Shown piece after piece: positions 55,794 through 64,000 of a stretch of DNA of 64,000 nt. The stretch's first letter is position 1. The number at the start of each line of letters is the position of its first letter. Below the pieces are notes generated by a model. That model made no database searches. It worked only from the letters and a program-made list of their open reading frames with translations, and was not told the DNA's origin. The position numbers and the translations under genes were made by a program. The DNA is from Pseudomonas sp. ACM7. GTDB taxonomy: Bacteria > Pseudomonadota > Gammaproteobacteria > Pseudomonadales > Pseudomonadaceae. The DNA lies in the NCBI RefSeq assembly GCF_004136015.1, contig NZ_CP024866.1:6400861-6464860 (forward strand), in the 5' to 3' direction.

Positions 55794-57743
55794 ATGCGGC
55801 TGTACCTCTGTGAAAAACCTTCCCAGGCCAAAGACATTGCGGCCGTCCTCGGCGCCAGGCGTCGTGGCGACGGCTGCTGGCTGGGAACGGACGTCACGGT
55901 GACCTGGTGCATCGGCCATCTGTTGGAAACCGCGCCGCCGGACGCCTATGACGCGCGTTACAAGCGCTGGGTGCTGGCGGATCTGCCGATCATTCCAGAG
56001 AAGTGGAAGATGACCGTCAAACCACGCACGGCCAGCCAGTACAAAGCGGTCAAGCGGCTGCTCGGCGAGGCCGATGAATTGGTGATCGCCACCGACGCCG
56101 ACCGTGAAGGCGAGATGATCGCCCGGGAACTGGTCGAGCATTGCCGTTATCGCGGGCCGATCCAGCGGCTATGGCTGTCGGCGCTGGACGATGCGTCAAT
56201 CCGCAAGGCGTTGGCAGCCCTGAAGCCGGGGGCCGAGACCTTTAGCCTGTACCATTCGGCACTCGGGCGCTCGCGGGCCGACTGGTTGATCGGGATGAAC
56301 ATGAGTCGGCTATTCACGCTGCTAGGGCGTCAGTCGGGTTATCAGGGCGTATTGCCGGTCGGTCGGGTGCAAACGCCGACCCTGCGCCTGGTGGTGGATC
56401 GCGACCGCAGCATCGCCGATTTCGTGCCGGTCGCCTATTGGGCCATCGATGTGCAACTGCTGCACGACGGCACCTCGTTCACCGCCCAGTGGCGTGCAGC
56501 CTCCGAGGTTTGCGACGATCAGGATCGCTGCCTGAATCAGGCGTTGGCGCAAAATGCAGCGGCAGCCATTGGCAGTGCGGCGAGTGCCCGGGTGATCAAA
56601 CTGCGTACCGAGCGAATGCGCGAAGTGGCCCCCCTGCCCTTCGATCTGGGCACCTTGCAGGAAGTCTGCTCGAAGAAGCTCGGGCTCGGCGCCCAGGAAA
56701 CCCTCGATATCGCCCAGGCCCTGTACGAAACCCACAAGGTCATCACCTATCCCCGCAGCGACTGCGGTTACCTGCCCGTGAGTCAGCACAGCGAAGCACC
56801 GGGCATTCTGGCCGCGCTGAGGCAGGCTGATCCGGCACTGAATGCCTTGAACGATTTCCTGGAGCCTCAGCGCCGCTCACGGGCCTGGAACGACGCCAAG
56901 GTCAGCGCTCACCACGGCATCATCCCCACCGCTGCGGCGAAAAACCTCGAGCGGCTGGTGGGCAAGCAGCGGGCCGTCTATACCCTGATCCGCGCGCGTT
57001 ATCTGGCGCAGTTTCTGCCCAACCATGAATACGACCGGAGCCAGGCCGACTTCGACTGCGCCGGTGAAGCCTTGCGTGCCGTCGGCAAGCAGATCTTCGA
57101 GCCCGGCTGGAAACGCGCTCTGCCCGAGGCCCTCGCCCCGGCCAAGGGCCGCGAAGCACCGGCGCCGCAAACGCTGCCGGCATTGGCCGAAGGACGTGAC
57201 TGCGCGGTGGCCGACGTGAAGCTCAAGGACCTCTGGACGCAACCGCCCAAACCGTTCACCGAAGGCGATCTGATCAAGGCGATGAAGAACGTCGCCAAAC
57301 TGGTGGAAGATCCCCTGCTCAAGCAGAAACTCAAGGACACCACCGGCATCGGCACTGAAGCGACCCGCGCCTCGATCATCCAGGGCCTGCTCGACCGTGG
57401 TTATCTGATCAAGAACGGCAAGGCGCTCGCCGCCACCCCGGCCGCTTTCAGCCTGATCGATGCCGTGCCGCGTGCCATCGCCGACCCCGGGACCACGGCG
57501 ATTTGGGAGCAGGCGCTGGACATGGTGCAGAGTGGCGAGATGAGCCTGGAAGAATTCGTCACGAAACAGGCCGCGTGGATGAGCAAACAGGTCGCCCGTT
57601 GCGCCGGCCTGAGCCTGACCATCAGTGGACCGGCAAGCCCCGCCGGGCGCGGTGCCACACCGTGGAAAAACAAACGCAAGCCCGCCAAACGCAAGCCCTC
57701 GACCGGCACCAAACGCGCGGCAAAACCAGCGAGCAAGGCTTGA
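55794..57743 (+). CDS. topB: DNA topoisomerase III
   Basis: A 649-residue type IA topoisomerase. The TOPRIM domain starts at the N-terminus (RLYLCEKPSQAKDIA) with acidic DADREGE at 101-107. The catalytic Tyr319 lies in VITYPRSDCGY. Further family blocks are GRVQTPTL (190-197) and GIGTEATRASIIQGL. A Lys/Arg-rich tail of about 30 residues replaces the zinc-finger region of some relatives and may bind DNA. It decatenates replication intermediates. The start MRLYLCEKPS at 55794 was preferred to the upstream ATG at 55785. Confidence 0.95.
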   Translation: MRLYLCEKPSQAKDIAAVLGARRRGDGCWLGTDVTVTWCIGHLLETAPPDAYDARYKRWVLADLPIIPEKWKMTVKPRTASQYKAVKRLLGEADELVIATDADREGEMIARELVEHCRYRGPIQRLWLSALDDASIRKALAALKPGAETFSLYHSALGRSRADWLIGMNMSRLFTLLGRQSGYQGVLPVGRVQTPTLRLVVDRDRSIADFVPVAYWAIDVQLLHDGTSFTAQWRAASEVCDDQDRCLNQALAQNAAAAIGSAASARVIKLRTERMREVAPLPFDLGTLQEVCSKKLGLGAQETLDIAQALYETHKVITYPRSDCGYLPVSQHSEAPGILAALRQADPALNALNDFLEPQRRSRAWNDAKVSAHHGIIPTAAAKNLERLVGKQRAVYTLIRARYLAQFLPNHEYDRSQADFDCAGEALRAVGKQIFEPGWKRALPEALAPAKGREAPAPQTLPALAEGRDCAVADVKLKDLWTQPPKPFTEGDLIKAMKNVAKLVEDPLLKQKLKDTTGIGTEATRASIIQGLLDRGYLIKNGKALAATPAAFSLIDAVPRAIADPGTTAIWEQALDMVQSGEMSLEEFVTKQAAWMSKQVARCAGLSLTISGPASPAGRGATPWKNKRKPAKRKPSTGTKRAAKPASKA

Positions 57744-57821
57744 GGGCACTTCGGGCGAGCCAAAAGGGTCTAGTGTTCTTCAAGCCCAGCGACAGCCCCA
57801 TTTTCTGAGAAGGCATCGACC

Positions 57822-58451
57822 ATGATTATCGTGCATCACCTGAACAACTCCCGTTCCCAGCGGATTCTCTGGTTGCTGGAAGAACTGGCCATCCCTTACG
57901 AGCTGAAATGCTATCAGCGCGACCCGAAGACCAACCTGGCACCGCCGGAATTGAAAGCGATCAATGCCCTGGGTAAATCACCGGTCATCGAAGACGGCGC
58001 GCAGAAGCTGATCGAGTCCTCCGCGATCATCGACTACCTGATTCGACGTCATGGCGACGGTCGCCTGCAACCCGATCCGTCCACCCCCGCCTATGACGAA
58101 TACGTGCAGTGGCTGCATTTCGCCGAAGGGTCAGCGATGTTGCCGCTGATGTTGAACCTGTATGTGGGACGCCTCGGTGAAGCCGGTGCGCCGTTGCATC
58201 CGCGGATCAATTCGGAGGTGGCCAACTACCTGGGCTACCTCGACACGGCTTTGAGCCAGTCCGATTACCTGTTGGGCGATGAGTTCAGCGCCGCCGACAT
58301 CCAGATGAGTTTTATCGGCGAGATCGCCAGAGCCCAAGGCAAGCTCGGTGACTATCCTCATATAGCGGCCTGGATTGAACGCTTTCAGGCTCGTCCGGCC
58401 TATCAAGCCGCACTGAAAAAAGGTGGGAAATACGATTTCGCCCCCCACTGA
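57822..58451 (+). CDS. Glutathione S-transferase
   Basis: A 209-residue GST. The N-terminal thioredoxin-like domain (HHLNNSRSQRILWLLEELAI; the SxxR near residue 10-13 is the likely glutathione-activating site) includes ALGKSPVIEDGAQKLIESSA, with cis-Pro and ES contacts. An all-helical C-terminal domain follows (LLGDEFSAADIQMSF). It conjugates or reduces electrophiles with glutathione. GAGAAGG lies upstream of the ATG. It is close to the GNAT gene and possibly co-transcribed. Confidence 0.92.
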   Translation: MIIVHHLNNSRSQRILWLLEELAIPYELKCYQRDPKTNLAPPELKAINALGKSPVIEDGAQKLIESSAIIDYLIRRHGDGRLQPDPSTPAYDEYVQWLHFAEGSAMLPLMLNLYVGRLGEAGAPLHPRINSEVANYLGYLDTALSQSDYLLGDEFSAADIQMSFIGEIARAQGKLGDYPHIAAWIERFQARPAYQAALKKGGKYDFAPH

Positions 58452-58499
58452 GTGATCATGCCGGGGCCAGGGATGGCCTGCACCTCAGGAGCTATCAAC

Positions 58500-59003
58500 A
58501 TGCCCTTGATCGAACTGCACACCGCCCAGCGCGACGAACTGGAAACGATTGAAAACCTGATGCAGTTCTACATGTATGAATTCAGCGAGTGGCTGCCGCT
58601 TAAGCTCGGTGAGCACGGTTTCTTCAACGCCCAGCCCAAACCGGGTTACTGGCGCAACCCCGCAACCCGGCCGTTTCTGATCAAGGTCGACGGAGAATTG
58701 GCCGGCTTCGTGACTGTGGATGACGAAACCCATCTGCACGGCGCCGAGTACAACATCGGCTACTTCTTTGTCAGTCGACGCTTTCGCGGCCAAGGCGTCG
58801 CGAAGTTTGTCGTTTCCACCCTCTTGAGCCGGTTCCCCGGTCAATGGCAAATTTTCCACCTCGACGTGAATCAGCCTGCGCAGCGGTTCTGGGCCCGGGT
58901 CCTGGCTGATCTCACCCATGGCGAGTTCACCCTGCATCAGCTGCCGGTAGACGGTTATCCCTGCACCGTTTACCGATTCCAAACATCGCTGCCATCGTCC
59001 TGA
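58500..59003 (+). CDS. GNAT-family N-acetyltransferase
   Basis: A 167-residue acetyltransferase. The acetyl-CoA loop is seen in VSRRFRGQGVAKFVV (about residues 92-106) and the later WQIFHLDVNQPAQRFW block is typical. ATG 58500 has AGGAG at good spacing. It begins 48 bases after the GST stop. The acceptor substrate is unknown. Confidence 0.87.
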   Translation: MPLIELHTAQRDELETIENLMQFYMYEFSEWLPLKLGEHGFFNAQPKPGYWRNPATRPFLIKVDGELAGFVTVDDETHLHGAEYNIGYFFVSRRFRGQGVAKFVVSTLLSRFPGQWQIFHLDVNQPAQRFWARVLADLTHGEFTLHQLPVDGYPCTVYRFQTSLPSS

Positions 59004-59523
59004 CTGGCGCTTTCCCATTCCGATTTTTAATTCCAAACGACTTTGTCCGACAATATGTAGTGACCAAAAATAATCACTACAAAACCGTTGACGCCTCCGA
59101 TTTGCCCTTGCATGATGCAGACGTCTCCCCGATCGGGAGAACAGGCAACACGTTTGAGCAAGCTCGTCTGACCGCCGAGCTGTTTTTCCCGGATACACGC
59201 TGCCCACAAGGCAGATTGAAGAAGCTGACCTGGCCTGAACGTCCAGTACAAGGACGAGAAGCGCTGGCGATCAATCCTCATGAAGCTTGTGACCGACCCT
59301 GAAAATGTCGGCAGTGGCCAGAAGGTTTTCGCCGCTTCTCCTCGTTGTGACGCTATTGCGTAGCAGTTATTCAACACGACTACATGCAACAGACGCGGGA
59401 CCCCGTCATTTTGGCGGCCGACCGCTGACGTCCTGGTTTCGGTGCCAGGGATCAACTAACCGATGGGCTACCTGTATTAGCGAATCAACTTTGAAAGATC
59501 ACAAAATGGTCAAGGGGCTTACT
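59004..59523. other. Intergenic region of 520 bases, no convincing gene
   Basis: It starts AT-rich and contains a hairpin GTAGTGA / TCACTAC at 59057-59080 with a ten-base loop. Short frames on both strands lack ribosome binding sites and family features. AAGGGG at its right end serves the next gene. Confidence 0.55.
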
Positions 59524-59853
59524 ATGAATCTGAACAATCAACCCACTATCGATGAACTGGCTCATCTGTTCGCTGCGCAAAAAGACAGCCATGACAGCCA
59601 TATTCTGTGGATCAGCAAGTCGGGTCAGGTGCAAATCGACTGCCTGTCGCCTCACGCCCATGAAGCGGAGTTCGACAAGAACAACCAGAACCTGCTCGCC
59701 CGACTGAAGATGTACCGTCGCGGCCAAGGCTATGTCGGCAAGAAAGCCGCGGCTGACAAGGACTTCATCGGTAATGTTCTGCAAACGCTGAAACAGGCAT
59801 GGGCCTCGATGCAGAACCAGAACGACGTTCGGGTGATTGACCGGTTCTCCTGA
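59524..59853 (+). CDS. Conserved-looking hypothetical protein, 109 residues
   Basis: A small soluble protein starting MNLNNQPTIDELAHLFAAQK. It is predicted alpha/beta, with ILWISKSGQVQIDCLSP and a Lys-rich middle (KMYRRGQGYVGKKAAADKDF). There is no signal peptide. The strong AAGGGG ribosome binding site and a following terminator indicate a real, probably well-translated single gene. I do not recognise the family. Confidence 0.8.
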   Translation: MNLNNQPTIDELAHLFAAQKDSHDSHILWISKSGQVQIDCLSPHAHEAEFDKNNQNLLARLKMYRRGQGYVGKKAAADKDFIGNVLQTLKQAWASMQNQNDVRVIDRFS

Positions 59854-59873
59854 TACCTCCACACCCCATCCAT

Positions 59874-59911
59874 AAAAAGGCCCCGCTCGTCACATCGAGC
59901 GGGGCCTTTTT
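59874..59911 (+). terminator. Rho-independent terminator
   Basis: AAAAAGGCCCCGCTCG and CGAGCGGGGCCTTTTT form a 16-base stem with a TCACAT loop. It is symmetric and can act in both directions. Confidence 0.93.
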
Positions 59912-59977
59912 GTTTGTCTCGTGCGCACCAAACAACGCTATCGTTAACCGTGTGCACTGGATCATTGGAGGATTGTG

Positions 59978-60280
59978 ATGAACATACAACTGACAGGCTT
60001 GCTGTTGCTCGTAATGGCCAGTGCTGCCCATGCAAACAGCATCATCGGCGTTCCGTTGTTCGATGCGGACTGCCCCGGCAAAATCATCGTCCACGCGGAT
60101 CAGGACGGGCCGGTATTGATCAACGGCAAGGAAGCCGAGACCAAAGCCATTGACGATCGCCGATTCGAAGCCAAGGGTTCGGGCGTCGTCATCTCGATCC
60201 TCCTCTCCGATGACGACTCGGTCACGGTGTCTTCCACGGGCAAAGCGCCTAATGGTGTGTGCCAATTAATAGAAGATTGA
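59978..60280 (+). CDS. Small exported hypothetical protein, 100 residues
   Basis: The signal peptide is LLLLVMASAAHA. The mature part is beta-rich and acidic with two cysteines (DADCPGKI and NGVCQLIED) likely to form a disulfide. GGAGG precedes the start. Probably periplasmic. No family recognised. The 3' end overlaps the convergent cynR gene by 15 bases. Confidence 0.82.
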   Translation: MNIQLTGLLLLVMASAAHANSIIGVPLFDADCPGKIIVHADQDGPVLINGKEAETKAIDDRRFEAKGSGVVISILLSDDDSVTVSSTGKAPNGVCQLIED

Positions 60281-61171
60281 CGTCGTCGACTCACCTGCAG
60301 CCGCACCCAACACCAGCTCCATAAAAGCCACCGACGCAGCGCTGTGATAGTTGTTTTTGCGTCGAAGCAGCGCGGCCCCTCGTTTGGGCGACTCCCCCAA
60401 CAACGGGATTTTACGCAACGCGCGGTCCTCGGTGGCAATGGGCTCAGGAAGGATGGTGGCGATGGCCGTGTGCCGAATGACTTCCAGCAAGGTGCTCACC
60501 GAGTTGACCTCGATTACCACCTTCGGCGTGATCTGCTCCTGGGCAAAATACTCATCGATGCGGGTGCGGGTAACGAAGTCGGGGGCCAGCAGCGCAAATT
60601 CCAGCTGCGCAACCTCTTGCGCGGACAACCCGACCTGGCTTTCGTATAACGGGTGATCGCGTCCCACCATGACACCCAAGGTCTCGGTAAACGCCGGGAT
60701 CGACTCGATGTCGGCATTTCTGACCTGGGTAAAGGCGATGGCGATGTCCAGTGAGTCATCCACCAGACCGGCCTCGATGTCATCCATCGACAGCTCAAAA
60801 ATCTGTAGATGGATGTTCGGATACCGCGCCACGTAATCGCGCACCAGCGGCCCCACCAGGTACGCCATGAACGTTGGCGTCATAGCCAGCCGCAAGGTGC
60901 CGCGGGACAAGTCCTTTACGTCATGCAGCGCACGTTTGCCTGCCTCCAGTTCCACCAGCACCCGACGAGCACATTCGATGTAGGCCTCGCCCGCATCGGT
61001 GGGTTTGACCGTGCGCGAGGTTCGGTCGAACAGGCTGACACCCAGGGTTTCTTCCAGTTGCCGGATCTGTTGGGACAGGGTCGGCTGCGAGACGTGAAGC
61101 GCCTCGGCGGCGCGGGTGAAACCGCCGTGGTCGGCGACCGCCAGCAAATAGCGCAAATGTCGGAGCAGCAT
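60266..61171 (-). CDS. cynR: LysR-family regulator CynR
   Basis: A 301-residue LysR regulator with HTH GFTRAAEALHVSQPTLSQQI (about 17-36) and an effector domain (LSRGTLRLAMTPTFMAYLVG). It is divergent from cyanase, 124 bases from cynS. This matches the E. coli cyn arrangement, where CynR activates in the presence of cyanate. The last residues (GESTTSIFY) extend over the 3' end of the small exported protein gene. Confidence 0.92.
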   Translation of the reverse strand: MLLRHLRYLLAVADHGGFTRAAEALHVSQPTLSQQIRQLEETLGVSLFDRTSRTVKPTDAGEAYIECARRVLVELEAGKRALHDVKDLSRGTLRLAMTPTFMAYLVGPLVRDYVARYPNIHLQIFELSMDDIEAGLVDDSLDIAIAFTQVRNADIESIPAFTETLGVMVGRDHPLYESQVGLSAQEVAQLEFALLAPDFVTRTRIDEYFAQEQITPKVVIEVNSVSTLLEVIRHTAIATILPEPIATEDRALRKIPLLGESPKRGAALLRRKNNYHSAASVAFMELVLGAAAGESTTSIFY

Positions 61172-61185
61172 GGGGAATCACCATC

Positions 61186-61202
61186 TATAGGCTGTGCTTA
61201 TG
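61186..61202. promoter_or_regulatory. Candidate CynR operator in the cynR-cynS gap
   Basis: TATAG-N7-TTATG is an imperfect dyad with the T-N11-A form of LysR sites, 15 bases upstream of cynR. Position fits autoregulation. The assignment is a weak pattern match only. Confidence 0.35.
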
Positions 61203-61295
61203 CGCTGCATTGTATATCGGTCTTGGACGCTATGGATCGATCAGCAGAAGATTGCTCCACACCCAAGCAACATCACTCCCGACAGGAGAAACACC

Positions 61296-61763
61296 ATGCA
61301 ACAGTCCCACGCTTACAACGACCCAAGCCTGGCCCTGACCACATCGATCATCGATGCAAAAGCGCGTAAAAACCTGTCCTGGCAGGACCTGACCGACGGC
61401 ACCGGCCTCGGTCTGGCCTACGTCACTGCCGCCCTGCTCGGTCAGCACCCGCTGCCGGAAAGCGCCGCCAAAGTGATTGGCGAGAAACTGGACCTGGACG
61501 CCGACACCGTGGCCCGCCTGCAGATCATCCCGTTGCGCGGCAGCCTCTCAGGTGTCCCGACCGACCCGACCATCTACCGCTTCTACGAAATGATCCAGAT
61601 TTACGGCACCACCTTGAAAGCCCTGGTTCATGAACAATTCGGCGACGGCATCATCAGTGCGATCAACTTCAAGCTCGACATGAAGAAAGTCGAAGACCCG
61701 GAAGGCGGCTCCCGCGCGGTGATCACCCTCGACGGCAAGTTCCTGCCACTGCGTCCTTTCTAA
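61296..61763 (+). CDS. cynS: Cyanate hydratase (cyanase)
   Basis: A 155-residue enzyme with an N-terminal helical domain and the C-terminal catalytic domain. Active-site residues Arg95, Glu98 and Ser121 lie in [12 protein letters not shown] and [10 protein letters not shown]; they correspond to E. coli R96, E99 and S122. It decomposes cyanate with bicarbonate to ammonia and CO2. CAGGAG precedes ATG 61296. The partner carbonic anhydrase follows. Confidence 0.97.
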   Translation: MQQSHAYNDPSLALTTSIIDAKARKNLSWQDLTDGTGLGLAYVTAALLGQHPLPESAAKVIGEKLDLDADTVARLQIIPLRGSLSGVPTDPTIYRFYEMIQIYGTTLKALVHEQFGDGIISAINFKLDMKKVEDPEGGSRAVITLDGKFLPLRPF

Positions 61764-61794
61764 GTGGATGCCGGCCCTGCGAGGACTTCGGTAG

Positions 61795-61842
61795 AGCGCG
61801 ACCCCGGCTCGGACGCAGCCTCGCGGGCTCGGCAGCTGCTAC
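61795..61842. repeat. Single degenerate REP/BIME arm between cynS and cynT
   Basis: GCGCGACCCCGGCTCGGACG and GCAGCCTCGCGGGCTCGGCAGCTGCTAC resemble the right arm of the 15193-15338 repeat (GCCTCGCGTTGCTCGACAGC). They lie between two genes expected to be co-transcribed. Confidence 0.6.
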
Positions 61843-61878
61843 AAAATAATCATTCGTCTCACGCATGAGGACATCACC

Positions 61879-62541
61879 ATGAAAGCGCTCATCGAAGGTT
61901 TTTTGAAGTTCCAGAAAGACGCCTTTCCGCAACGGACCGACCTGTTCAAGCACCTGGCCACTACCCAGCATCCGGGCACGCTGTTCATCACCTGCTCCGA
62001 CAGCCGTGTCGTGCCGGAGCTGCTGACCCAACAAGAACCCGGTGAACTGTTTGTGATCCGCAATGCCGGCAACATCGTGCCCTCCTACAGCCCCCACCCC
62101 GGCGGTGTGTCGGCCACGGTCGAATATGCGGTCGCAGTGCTCGGCGTCACCGATATTGTGATCTGCGGGCACTCGGACTGCGGCGCCATGACCGCCGTCG
62201 CCAAGTGCACATGCATGGACCACCTGCCCGCCGTCAGCGGCTGGTTGCAGCACGCCGAGTCAGCGAAAGTCATTAACGAATCCCGCCCTCACGCTAATGA
62301 AGCGGCGAAGGTGAGTTCAATGGTTCGGGAGAATGTCATCGCGCAACTGGCCAATATTCAGACGCATCCGAGCGTGCGCCTGGCTCAGGAGAAAGGCCTG
62401 CTGAATTTGCATGGTTGGGTTTACGACATCGAGACTGGTTCGGTCGACGCCCTGGATGCCAACAACCACCGTTTTGTGGCGCTCGCCGAGTATCCGGACA
62501 CCTGCGCCCTTCAAGCCCGATCCATAGAAGCAGCAGCCTGA
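61879..62541 (+). CDS. cynT: Beta-class carbonic anhydrase
   Basis: A 220-residue enzyme. Zinc ligands are Cys39 (FITCSDSRV), His98 and Cys101 (CGHSDCGAM), with the Asp41-Arg43 dyad intact. It converts CO2 to bicarbonate, which cyanase consumes, preventing bicarbonate depletion. Gene order is cynS-cynT, the reverse of E. coli cynTS, with a 115-base gap holding a REP arm. Confidence 0.94.
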   Translation: MKALIEGFLKFQKDAFPQRTDLFKHLATTQHPGTLFITCSDSRVVPELLTQQEPGELFVIRNAGNIVPSYSPHPGGVSATVEYAVAVLGVTDIVICGHSDCGAMTAVAKCTCMDHLPAVSGWLQHAESAKVINESRPHANEAAKVSSMVRENVIAQLANIQTHPSVRLAQEKGLLNLHGWVYDIETGSVDALDANNHRFVALAEYPDTCALQARSIEAAA

Positions 62542-62619
62542 AGTGTGTATCCACTGGCAGAGACGATCGACGCAGCGCTCCCGGCTCACGGGCGCGCTGC
62601 ACTGACACGATCGACCGGG

Positions 62620-62970
62620 TTATTTATCGTCCATCTTTGCTGAAGATTGTGGCCGAATTTCAGCGCTCTCTTCGGCGTTGGGGGGTTCTGGAATACTGCC
62701 GGGCGTGAACACGTGAGTCAGCAAGTCTTTGGCATCGATGTCGACGACCCCCTGAACCGAACGGGCCAGAGCTACAGCCTGCTCACACTGTTTATGGGTG
62801 TTGACGCGACCGCTCAATGCCACCGTGCCCCCGTGGGTTTTGACATGGATTTGCAGCCCAAGGCTTGGTTCAGCCATTGCCAGGGCTGACTTCACCCTCG
62901 CGGTAATCCACGTGTCGTGAACGCCCCTTTCCAGATCATGAGAGTATTGTTGAAAGGAATGAAGTTTCAT
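62620..62970 (-). CDS. BON-domain protein
   Basis: A 116-residue protein with one BON domain (about 20-85: WITARVKSALAMAEPSLGLQ, GGTVALSGRVNTHKQCEQAV, VVDIDAKDL) and a disordered Pro/Ser/Glu tail. BON domains bind phospholipid membranes, but there is no signal peptide here, unlike OsmY. GAGAGGG precedes the ATG. It is convergent with cynT. Confidence 0.86.
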   Translation of the reverse strand: MKLHSFQQYSHDLERGVHDTWITARVKSALAMAEPSLGLQIHVKTHGGTVALSGRVNTHKQCEQAVALARSVQGVVDIDAKDLLTHVFTPGSIPEPPNAEESAEIRPQSSAKMDDK

Positions 62971-63139
62971 GGTGTAACCCTCTCTCCGTCATCAGATGCA
63001 CGGCCCGTCCATTGGCTGTGCAGCCTTCTGACTCTCAGGCGAGCGTTATGGACATCTGATTCGTTTTGGAGTGCTCGCCGCGCCCCTACAGACGCACATT
63101 AAGTATAGTGCGGCCGTTGGCTGGGGTCGTGGTGCTGGA

Positions 63140-64000
63140 TCAGCGTTTGACCGACAGATCCGTCTGGGTCATGCGACTGCGGATCGTGAACACCCCATCT
63201 CCCGAGAGAATCGCGCTGCGAGCAAACAGACGACCGCTCTCCCAGTTCGAAAGACCCAGTTCCGGCTTGTTCAGCGCGTACTGTCCATCGACCCAGCGGG
63301 TCATCCCATTGCCGACAAAAGGTGCGTTGACCGCGTTGTAGAAGCGTTCCTGAGCCTCGGCATCTTCACTGATCAATGACACGGTGAACTGCGGGCTATG
63401 GCGATTGAACAACGCGATGGCGCTGTCCAGGTCATGGACAATCTTCAGGCTGACTTCCGGGGTTTCTTCCCATTCCCACTCGCGGCCCAACTGATCCTCG
63501 GGCAGCGGTTCGGCCAACGCTTCGGTTTGATAGCCTTCGGCGCGGTACACCTCAACGCTGGCAGTCTGCCAATCGGTCGGCAAGTACGGCTCGCTGCCTT
63601 CGACGATGTGCAATTTGCAGCCCTGCCCCCGTGCGGTGCCGGCTTGTTGCAACGCGTCGAGGAACAGCGGTAGCAGTTCTGCGACACGGTCACGGTGAAT
63701 CAGGCAGACGTTCATCGTGTTGCAGACTTTGCGATCCAGCGAGTTGCGCACTACAGCGGCAAAGCGTTTGGCATCGGCGTCCTTGTCGGCGATCAGCCAG
63801 GCACCACCGGTGCCGTGCAGGCTGACGGCGGTGCCGGCCTGTTGGGCGATGCTGCCCAATTGACTGACGGCGCGCCCCGAACCACGGGCCACCGCCAACG
63901 ACAGGCGCCGGTCGGCGAACATCGCCCAGCCGGCGGCGTGATTGACGCTGTCCACCAGCGACACCGCGCCGGTCGGCAACCCGGCGTCGCTCAGTGCCGG
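63140..64000 (-). CDS. ProA-like aldehyde dehydrogenase (5' end outside window)
   Basis: The C-terminal about 287 residues of a gamma-glutamyl-phosphate reductase-like enzyme. The catalytic Cys lies in KVCNTMNVCLIHRDRV, and later blocks are VSLKIVHDLDSAIALFNRHS and FTVSLISEDAEAQERFYNAV. The frame is open to the window edge. ProA proper has related blocks but the flanks differ, and no proB is near. This is probably a secondary ProA-type dehydrogenase of unknown substrate. Confidence 0.8.
   Translation of the reverse strand, partial: PALSDAGLPTGAVSLVDSVNHAAGWAMFADRRLSLAVARGSGRAVSQLGSIAQQAGTAVSLHGTGGAWLIADKDADAKRFAAVVRNSLDRKVCNTMNVCLIHRDRVAELLPLFLDALQQAGTARGQGCKLHIVEGSEPYLPTDWQTASVEVYRAEGYQTEALAEPLPEDQLGREWEWEETPEVSLKIVHDLDSAIALFNRHSPQFTVSLISEDAEAQERFYNAVNAPFVGNGMTRWVDGQYALNKPELGLSNWESGRLFARSAILSGDGVFTIRSRMTQTDLSVKR

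Noticed and set aside
59027..59455. 142-codon minus-strand frame in the gap before the 109-residue protein gene
   Set aside because: No start signal, no recognisable domain and irregular composition.

Overview
The window is a chromosomal stretch from a Pseudomonas, most likely of the P. fluorescens/P. putida lineage. The evidence is the bkdR-bkdA1A2B-lpdV operon, a block matching the P. putida ped/exa alcohol-oxidation region (ABC permease, CXXCW protein, PedR1/AgmR, PedS1, FIST protein), an AlkC-type glycosylase, and many paired REP hairpins with the core GGGAGCGRGCTTGCTCGCGA. Both ends cut genes: an ABC permease on the left and a ProA-like dehydrogenase on the right. No tRNA, rRNA, CRISPR array, integrase or intact insertion sequence was seen.

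Layout. 0-7.4 kb: sensing and regulatory part of a PQQ-dependent alcohol catabolism locus, then a porin. 7.6-9.4 kb: a TSUP anion exporter divergent from an ETHE1-like persulfide dioxygenase. 9.5-16.5 kb: branched-chain amino acid catabolism, with BkdR divergent from the complete branched-chain 2-oxoacid dehydrogenase operon, followed by ilvE. 16.6-20.3 kb: small regulator/transport units (LysR with a LysE exporter, an ArsR-type regulator with a cytochrome P450). At about 20.45 kb two gene remnants are fused head to head, marking a deletion or insertion scar.

20.9-38.3 kb is the accessory part of the window. It holds a HEAT-repeat small protein, an FKBP isomerase, an Ais/PmrG-like phosphatase, a retropepsin-like protease, a two-component system and a DUF1232 membrane protein. 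A leftward cluster follows: PAP2 phosphatase, TolC-type outer membrane factor, an odd adaptor, an HME-like RND pump, a DedA-PAP2-LssY_C fusion and a frameshifted PAP2-LssY_C gene. A QseBC/PmrAB-type two-component system is transcribed divergently from this cluster. A perfect CTTAAG-N5-CTTAAG box lies in the divergent promoter. I infer a regulated envelope-defence module combining efflux with dephosphorylation or recycling of lipid carriers or LPS phosphates. This is the best candidate here for an undescribed system.

38.5-64 kb returns to typical Pseudomonas content: a diguanylate cyclase, an RcnB-like protein, a tricarboxylate-type MFS symporter with an orphan binding protein and LysR, a Kef-type antiporter, AlkC, a GMC oxidoreductase with an MHS transporter and lldD, and a dispersed hairpin-rich repeat. 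Beyond that lie a papain-like peptidase/alpha-beta hydrolase fusion, topB, a GST, a GNAT, two small conserved-looking proteins, the cyanate locus cynR/cynS/cynT, a BON protein and the partial ProA-like gene. Intergenic space is dominated by REP pairs at gene 3' ends.
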